In this document: piece by piece, positions 4,759-7,967 of the stretch
Numbering within the stretch: the stretch's first letter is position 1
How the letters are laid out: each line of letters begins with the position of its first letter
Assembly (NCBI GenBank): GCA_031553975.1
Contig: JAVBKP010000124.1
Coordinates: 1 to 7,967, forward strand
DNA from: JAVBKP01 sp031553975
GTDB taxonomy: Bacteria > Bacillota > Clostridia > Peptostreptococcales > Anaerovoracaceae
Direction of reading: 5' to 3'
DNA: 7,967 nt
The notes under the pieces: model-generated
Databases searched by the model: none
What the model saw: only the letters and a program-made list of their open reading frames with translations
Told to the model about the DNA's origin: nothing
Made by a program: the position numbers and the translations under genes

Positions 4759-6153
4759 TTACACCCCTGACGTATGATCATCTTCATACATGTTTCCATT
4801 GATTGTGATTTGCTTTACCAGTGTGGTACAAAATTCTGCTACGCCTGGTACTCCACCGCCATGGAGCACTATGCTTACGTTGTGTTTAACTGGCTTTTTA
4901 GTTGTGCCGGCTAGTTCTACTGCTGTATATACTTTGCGCTCTTTCTTTGGAGAAAGGCTGTTCATCGGCATCTGAAATGTTGAAGTAGTTGATGTAGCTG
5001 ATATCTTTTGCATTGGAAGTGTCTTCTTTTGACTCCCAGTCTCGTTTTTATAAACCCACCCTACTTGCACTTCTCCAGCCACTGGCGGAACTGGTGTTTT
5101 AACACTTGCTTTTGTCCTGAATGTTCCACACGTACCGCTGTTTGGTATCTCTTTAGTCGAAATCGATGTATTCGCACTAACGGTAAATCCGTAGCCTGAT
5201 TTTAGTGTTGTTGGATTAAGTGTTACATTGGCCGTCAAACTGCTCTCGTAATTATGAATATGCGTGCAAGTGTGCCCTGGGCAATATCTTTGGCTTGTCC
5301 CATCAGCAAGCTTTCTAGTCTTGCATCCTGGGCTATGTTTATATGAATGTGGTTCTGGATCACTCCATTTAATCACATCACCACAACCAGACGTTGGTGC
5401 TGGGATGGTTCCAACGGGGTCAACTGTTGCGGGGTCCATAGGTTCGTCAATGCCTCCTGATGTAGTGGCTGGCGCCGAAAAAAATATGAACTCCACTGGA
5501 AATTCAAAGTGAAGTCCACATGCGCCAGCATTATTAAATGTGCCTTGCCCTATGCTAAAACCATCTGAGTTCTTGAGCTGTCCATCTATCATAATCTTGT
5601 ATCCGCTTTTAAGCGCACCCGCGGAATCTTTCACCATAATCGGATGTATTCTCCCACTGGGCATATTCGTCATGCTCTCGGGAGCGTTTTTATCTATCCA
5701 ACCGTTTATCTGACGTGCCGTATATCCATTGCCAAATACGGAGTAAATATTATAGCCATAGGCTGGGTCTACAAAGGGTATTACTTTATTGGGTTTTGGA
5801 TTGGTTACAAAATGATGATAGCTTAGATCATTGGTATTAATGAAATTGAATTTTGGTACTGCATTGAAGTACACCTTGCTGCTATCCATCTTTATTCTCA
5901 TGCAACTAGTATCAAATAGGGCCTCAAGATTAGCTCCATTCCTAGCCTTTGCCACAGCAATAATATTCTTACCTGCAGCTATTTCACTTTTCACTGCACC
6001 TGGCAAAGCTAACTCAAATTCGGCTGTACTGTTTGCAATTACATTTGAGGTGTCAGAGGTTTTAAATCTATTATCACTGATTGTAATCTGATCTGCACCT
6101 ACATTTCCTACTTTCCAGTATCCACCACTAAAGTGCCACATTATCAATTCCAA
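4759..6153 (-). CDS. C-terminal part of surface protein in shifted frame (probable continuation of SLH protein)
   Basis: An open frame of 464 codons overlapping the SLH gene in the +1 frame. It has no signal peptide, no Shine-Dalgarno, and only a TTG (6153) or ATG (6141) as possible start, with a TAG just upstream. Its content is that of an exported adhesin-type protein: beta-rich sequence from residue 10 (GGYWKVGNVGADQITISDN), a Pro/Thr linker (about 228-255), a Cys/His cluster (C257, H269, H273, C277, C291, H294, C296, H298, H300), then Thr/Ser-rich beta segments to the end (about 305-464). It makes sense as the distal half of the SLH protein, joined at CTT TAG (6128-6133). Either the gene is frameshifted, or a ribosomal +1 shift joins the halves, or the two are separate coupled genes (least likely). 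Confidence 0.72.
   Translation of the reverse strand: MELIMWHFSGGYWKVGNVGADQITISDNRFKTSDTSNVIANSTAEFELALPGAVKSEIAAGKNIIAVAKARNGANLEALFDTSCMRIKMDSSKVYFNAVPKFNFINTNDLSYHHFVTNPKPNKVIPFVDPAYGYNIYSVFGNGYTARQINGWIDKNAPESMTNMPSGRIHPIMVKDSAGALKSGYKIMIDGQLKNSDGFSIGQGTFNNAGACGLHFEFPVEFIFFSAPATTSGGIDEPMDPATVDPVGTIPAPTSGCGDVIKWSDPEPHSYKHSPGCKTRKLADGTSQRYCPGHTCTHIHNYESSLTANVTLNPTTLKSGYGFTVSANTSISTKEIPNSGTCGTFRTKASVKTPVPPVAGEVQVGWVYKNETGSQKKTLPMQKISATSTTSTFQMPMNSLSPKKERKVYTAVELAGTTKKPVKHNVSIVLHGGGVPGVAEFCTTLVKQITINGNMYEDDHTSGV
6128..6133 (-). other. CTT TAG candidate +1 frameshift site
   Basis: The SLH frame ends ...GTG GCA CTT TAG. If the CTT-decoding tRNA slips one base onto TTT, the next codon is AGT and the reading continues without a stop for about 455 codons. 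The CTT-stop arrangement is that of the known prfB +1 site (CTT TGA). The strong SD-like stimulator found 3 nt upstream in prfB is not visible here. Confidence 0.45.
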
Positions 6154-7126
6154 AGACTACATCTATATAATCAACATCTGCAACCGACGTCATTCCAGTT
6201 ACTTCTCTTTTGAATGTACCCGTAGATAGTATTTTGTCCTCTTTCGACATTGTCCAACCTGATGTGATACTAAATAACGGTTTGCTTGATTTATATACTA
6301 GATTTATGGCAAAAGCGTTCGTGAACCCGTCAGGCAACTGTGGGAGTGTCCCTGTGACATAGTATTTGCCACCTTCACTGTAGAACTTAATGGTCTCAAG
6401 GGTCTTATCTAAGAATTCTTTGGCTTTTGCCTCGGTCATCATGCCATCTGGTCTAAGGTCTGTAGATGGATTAAACACAATCCCGCCGATATTTTGCCCT
6501 TTCGTTAGATCCACACGTAGGCTAGGATCATCAAGTCTTGCTAACATGACACCAGCTTCAGCTCTGGTGGCATTCTTTATTGGCCCAAATGTTCCATCGT
6601 TGTAGCCTTGAATAATACCGGCACTATATGCTTGCAGTACATATGGCTTGCAATAGTCGCATATAGAAGCATAGTCTTTGAACACGCTTTCTTTACCCGT
6701 TGTATCTGCAGGGCTGCCTTTTAGCGCCACAGTCTTGGCTATTATGGTTGCCATTTCTTGGCGGGTAATTGGTTTATTCCATTCGCCCGCACTATCATCT
6801 GCCGCACCTTGCTCCACAGTGATAACATTTAGCTCTCTGGCCTTTTCTATATATGACCTTGCCCAAAAATCTCCGCTTGATGGAATCTCACCTTCAATAT
6901 ATATCTTTACAGCTGTGGTTAAGAACTCAGCCTTTGTGATGTTGTTTTGTGGTTTAAATGAGCTATCTGGGTATCCTTTCATGATTCCCTTGTCCACAAC
7001 CTTGCTAGTAGTAGCATAATGCCAATCTGTAGGCTTGATATCTTTTAGCATTGGCGCCGCCATGACCATAATACTATTTGTGGCCAGAAGTGTAGTTACT
7101 AGAACCACCGATATGAGTTTTTTCAT
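6128..7126 (-). CDS. SLH-domain surface protein, N-terminal part
   Basis: Exported protein anchored to cell-wall polymer through S-layer homology domains. The signal peptide is residues 1-23 (KK, a hydrophobic core, then VMAA). Three SLH repeats follow: about 28-76 (DWHYATTSKVVDKGIMKGYP), 86-135 (FWARSYIEKARELNVITVEQ, then TRQEMATII) and 149-197 (SAGIIQGYNDGTFGP, then TRAEAGVML). From about 205 comes a region of unknown fold (KAKEFLDKTLETIKFY, then beta-rich). GAGG lies 6 nt before the ATG, and a sigma-A promoter lies 38 nt further up. The frame stops at residue 332, in the middle of what reads as a beta domain, and the next frame continues seamlessly in style. With the second frame the protein would be near 780 residues. 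Confidence 0.9.
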   Translation of the reverse strand: MKKLISVVLVTTLLATNSIMVMAAPMLKDIKPTDWHYATTSKVVDKGIMKGYPDSSFKPQNNITKAEFLTTAVKIYIEGEIPSSGDFWARSYIEKARELNVITVEQGAADDSAGEWNKPITRQEMATIIAKTVALKGSPADTTGKESVFKDYASICDYCKPYVLQAYSAGIIQGYNDGTFGPIKNATRAEAGVMLARLDDPSLRVDLTKGQNIGGIVFNPSTDLRPDGMMTEAKAKEFLDKTLETIKFYSEGGKYYVTGTLPQLPDGFTNAFAINLVYKSSKPLFSITSGWTMSKEDKILSTGTFKREVTGMTSVADVDYIDVVFGIDNVAL

Positions 7127-7163
7127 CCTTTACCTCATTTCCCAGCTTACCGCTGATTGGATA

Positions 7164-7192
7164 ATTTTAACATTGATTTCGTTTTGTTTCAA
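7164..7192 (-). promoter_or_regulatory. Promoter of the SLH surface-protein operon
   Basis: Minus strand TTGAAA (7187-7192), 17 nt, TAAAAT (7164-7169): near-consensus sigma-A promoter, giving a leader of about 30 nt before the ATG at 7126. No operator or structured leader is evident. Confidence 0.72.
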
Positions 7193-7248
7193 TAATTTAT
7201 GAGTGGATTAAACTAAAAAATCCGAGCATATAGCCGAATTAAAAGTGG

Positions 7249-7276
7249 TTGCATATTTTAGAAATAGATGTATAAT
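7249..7276 (+). promoter_or_regulatory. Promoter of small RNA copy B
   Basis: TTGCAT (7249-7254), 16 nt, TATAAT (7271-7276) on the plus strand, pointing to the antisense RNA. It is divergent from the SLH operon promoter. Confidence 0.72.
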
Positions 7277-7281
7277 ATATA

Positions 7282-7366
7282 TAAAGAGTCAAGAATGATG
7301 CTTGACTTACCTAATTGGTTTATTTAAAACCGCTCCGGTGTCTGAAGCCTAGGAGCGGTTTTTACT
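7282..7366 (+). ncRNA. Antitoxin RNA of type I toxin-antitoxin locus, copy B
   Basis: Predicted transcript of about 85 nt converging on the toxin mRNA. It starts TATAAAGAGTCAAG, folds a perfect 7-bp 5' hairpin (AGTCAAG 7287-7293 with CTTGACT 7301-7307, loop AATGATG), has an AU-rich linker, and ends at the shared terminator, whose full length it overlaps with the mRNA 3' end. Its UUGACU can pair with AGUCAA near the 5' end of the toxin mRNA, and its AGUCA with UGACU about 30 nt further in, so the two RNAs have contact points at both ends. This matches the layout of the Fst/par-type systems (convergent RNAs, common terminator, 5' repeats), though the repeat orientation differs. Confidence 0.75.
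7326..7363. terminator. Bidirectional terminator of the type I locus
   Basis: AAAACCGCTCC (7326-7336) and GGAGCGGTTTT (7352-7362) form an 11-bp stem with a 15-nt loop, with T runs on both strands. The last codons of the toxin frame lie inside the stem. The stem sequence differs from the terminator at 3495-3530 by paired substitutions. Confidence 0.9.
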
Positions 7367-7432
7367 TTCTCTGAACTTGAGTACTAAGTCTATCACCGCT
7401 ATTACTAGCGTTATGATTTCAAGCTTACTCAA
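7349..7432 (-). CDS. 27-residue hydrophobic peptide, putative type I toxin
   Basis: Too short for ordinary gene calling. The TTG start at 7432 follows AAGGGGG at 9 nt spacing, and an in-frame stop lies just upstream. The peptide has a polar start (SKLE), one hydrophobic helix (IITLVIAVIDLVLKF) and a charged tail (RESKNRS), ending with TAG inside the terminator. This is the build of membrane-acting type I toxins of Firmicutes such as Fst and the short holin-like toxins; the exact family is not assigned. The mRNA has its own promoter (7529-7558), a 7-bp hairpin plus GGT/ACC extension (7451-7474) just before the binding site that may slow translation, and an overlapping upstream ORF whose TGA overlaps the TTG. 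Expression is expected to be held down by the convergent small RNA. Confidence 0.72.
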   Translation of the reverse strand: MSKLEIITLVIAVIDLVLKFRESKNRS

Positions 7433-7509
7433 ATCCCCTTACCCCCTTCTGGTAGATTGTAATATACAATCACCCCCTCTGTGAGGCAAGTCACGTCACC
7501 ACTCTTCAT
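7429..7509 (-). CDS. 26-residue leader ORF in the toxin mRNA
   Basis: ATG at 7509, about 15 nt from the predicted mRNA start, opens a frame of 26 codons (ends NLPEGGKGI) whose TGA overlaps the toxin's TTG start as TTGA. This is the arrangement of translational coupling. The leader has only a weak ribosome binding site. It may set toxin translation or may be a spurious frame in a structured 5' region. Confidence 0.4.
   Translation of the reverse strand: MKSGDVTCLTEGVIVYYNLPEGGKGI
7451..7474 (-). promoter_or_regulatory. Hairpin before the toxin ribosome binding site
   Basis: GATTGTA (7455-7461) pairs with TACAATC (7465-7471) around ATA, extended by GGT/ACC past a bulged base. In the mRNA it is flanked on both sides by AGGGGG-type G runs, of which the downstream one is the likely toxin binding site. 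Confidence 0.55.
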
Positions 7510-7528
7510 TTTGACTCTTTATAGCTAA

Positions 7529-7558
7529 ATTATATTATGCATTTCCCGCAAATTCCAA
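7529..7558 (-). promoter_or_regulatory. Promoter of the toxin mRNA
   Basis: Minus strand TTGGAA (7553-7558), 18 nt, TATAAT (7529-7534). The transcript would begin near 7522, with TATAAAGAGTCAAAATG at its 5' end, the same opening as the antitoxin RNA. Confidence 0.7.
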
Positions 7559-7571
7559 TAATAAAATTCAA

Positions 7572-7628
7572 TTTCTAATACCAGAAGAATACCGCAGATC
7601 ATATTGGCCTGCGGCATGGTTTCTAATA
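7572..7628. terminator. Hairpin flanked by 9-bp direct repeats
   Basis: CCGCAG (7592-7597) and CTGCGG (7609-7614) form a GC-rich stem with an 11-nt loop, weakly U-rich after it on both strands, so a terminator for a minus-strand transcript entering from the right is possible. The direct repeats TTTCTAATA at 7572-7580 and 7620-7628 surround it. Confidence 0.4.
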
Positions 7629-7646
7629 TTAAGTATTTTGAAAATT

Positions 7647-7672
7647 AGTTGTTAGTGCAGATACAAACAACT
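7647..7672 (-). terminator. Possible weak terminator hairpin
   Basis: AGTTGTT (7647-7653) and AACAACT (7666-7672) pair as 7 bp around a 12-nt loop; on the minus strand TAATTTTC follows. It would close a transcript coming from the structured region to its right. Confidence 0.35.
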
Positions 7673-7674
7673 TA

Positions 7675-7967
7675 TGTACATTTTTTCCCTACAATCCAAG
7701 CGGAATATAGGCAAACCTTCACCAGATTCGCCATATTCATCGACATCCTGCACAAGACTGACTCCCCTTCAACTACGTTACTGCTTCTCAGACGTCTAGC
7801 CGGCTCCCCTATTCTGCTTTAGGATCATGGCGCGGTACCACGGTTCATCATTACCGGTATGTAGTTTTCAAGGTACTATTCTTTTAGGCTTGCATCTTTG
7901 TTACGGTATATTACTTCTCTTAGCTTTTAATCCTTCAAAGATGCTTTATGCGCCTACAAATACGCAT
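7675..7967 (-). other. Non-coding, structured region at right edge (possible intron or RNA-gene remnant)
   Basis: No reading frame of convincing length or composition on either strand. On the minus strand a long stem is visible: GCATCTTTG with CAAAGATGC (plus 7892-7900 and 7936-7944, 9 bp), continued by TAGGC/GCCTA (7885-7889 and 7952-7956) across an internal loop, enclosing a 35-nt loop. Further inward are the near-palindrome around GGTACC (about 7831-7842) and tandem palindromes AGACGTCT and AGCCGGCT (about 7790-7806). The base composition is more balanced than in nearby spacers. The ATGTCGATGAATATGGCGAA stretch reminds me of group II intron domain I, but this is only a resemblance; the element continues beyond the window. 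Confidence 0.35.

Noticed and set aside
6678..7019. Long plus-strand open frame of 113 codons
   Set aside because: Lies antisense to the SLH domains, whose signal peptide, repeats and codon pattern are clear; no ribosome binding site.
7630..7760. Minus-strand frame of about 33 codons with a GTG start near the right edge
   Set aside because: Short, no family resemblance, and embedded in sequence that looks structured rather than coding.
7826..7842. GTGGTACCGCG on the minus strand, like the T-box core
   Set aside because: No specifier stem, no matching terminator arm and no aminoacyl-tRNA synthetase or amino-acid gene downstream; better read as part of a palindrome around GGTACC.
7861..7880. 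ACCTTGAAAACTACATACC on the minus strand, like rRNA spacer sequence
   Set aside because: No 16S, 23S or tRNA sequence adjoins it within the window.
1..7967. CRISPR arrays, tRNA or rRNA genes, complete insertion sequences
   Set aside because: No regularly spaced repeats, no cloverleaf and no transposase with terminal inverted repeats was found; the repeats present are pairs or isolated hairpins.

Overview
The window looks like an accessory region of a low-GC, anaerobic-type Bacillota (Clostridia-like) chromosome or integrated element. Supporting signs are strong AGGAGG-type ribosome binding sites, AT-rich sigma-A promoters, an S-layer-homology (SLH) surface protein, and small families known from Firmicutes mobile DNA (Phd/Doc, DUF6075, a PBECR4-like nuclease, a large serine recombinase). 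All recognisable protein genes are on the minus strand. The plus strand carries two small antisense-type RNAs.

Right to left, in the direction of transcription. At 7570-7967 there is no convincing gene, but there are several long inverted repeats that look like structured RNA. At 7249-7558 lies a compact convergent type I toxin-antitoxin locus: a minus-strand mRNA with a 27-residue hydrophobic peptide, a plus-strand small RNA, and one terminator shared by both. Next is a surface-protein operon: an SLH protein (7126-6128), a continuation reading frame (6153-4759) that is probably the rest of the same protein in the +1 frame, and a 65-residue protein of unknown role (4703-4506).

Then a PBECR4-like gene (4251-3610) sits behind its own promoter and a leader of about 200 nt with two near-identical hairpin repeats and a terminator. 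Facing it at 3450-3531 is a second copy of the small RNA, with covarying stems but no recognisable toxin. From 3293 to 2271 runs a cluster of tightly spaced small genes: a membrane protein, a 29-residue ORF, a CxxC protein, a 19-residue ORF and DUF6075. After it come an intact Phd antitoxin with a 3'-truncated Doc toxin (2211-1757), a gamma-glutamylcyclotransferase-like protein (1716-1183), and a 58-residue protein coupled to a large serine recombinase that runs off the left edge (1075-1).

The most interesting signals are the two homologous small RNAs, the CTT TAG junction between the surface-protein frames, the repeat-bearing leader of the PBECR4-like gene, and a dispersed hairpin repeat that lies just upstream of two genes and ends the broken doc. 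Together they suggest a genomic island that has gathered and partly decayed several toxin-antitoxin modules. All family names are from memory of motifs; no database search was run.
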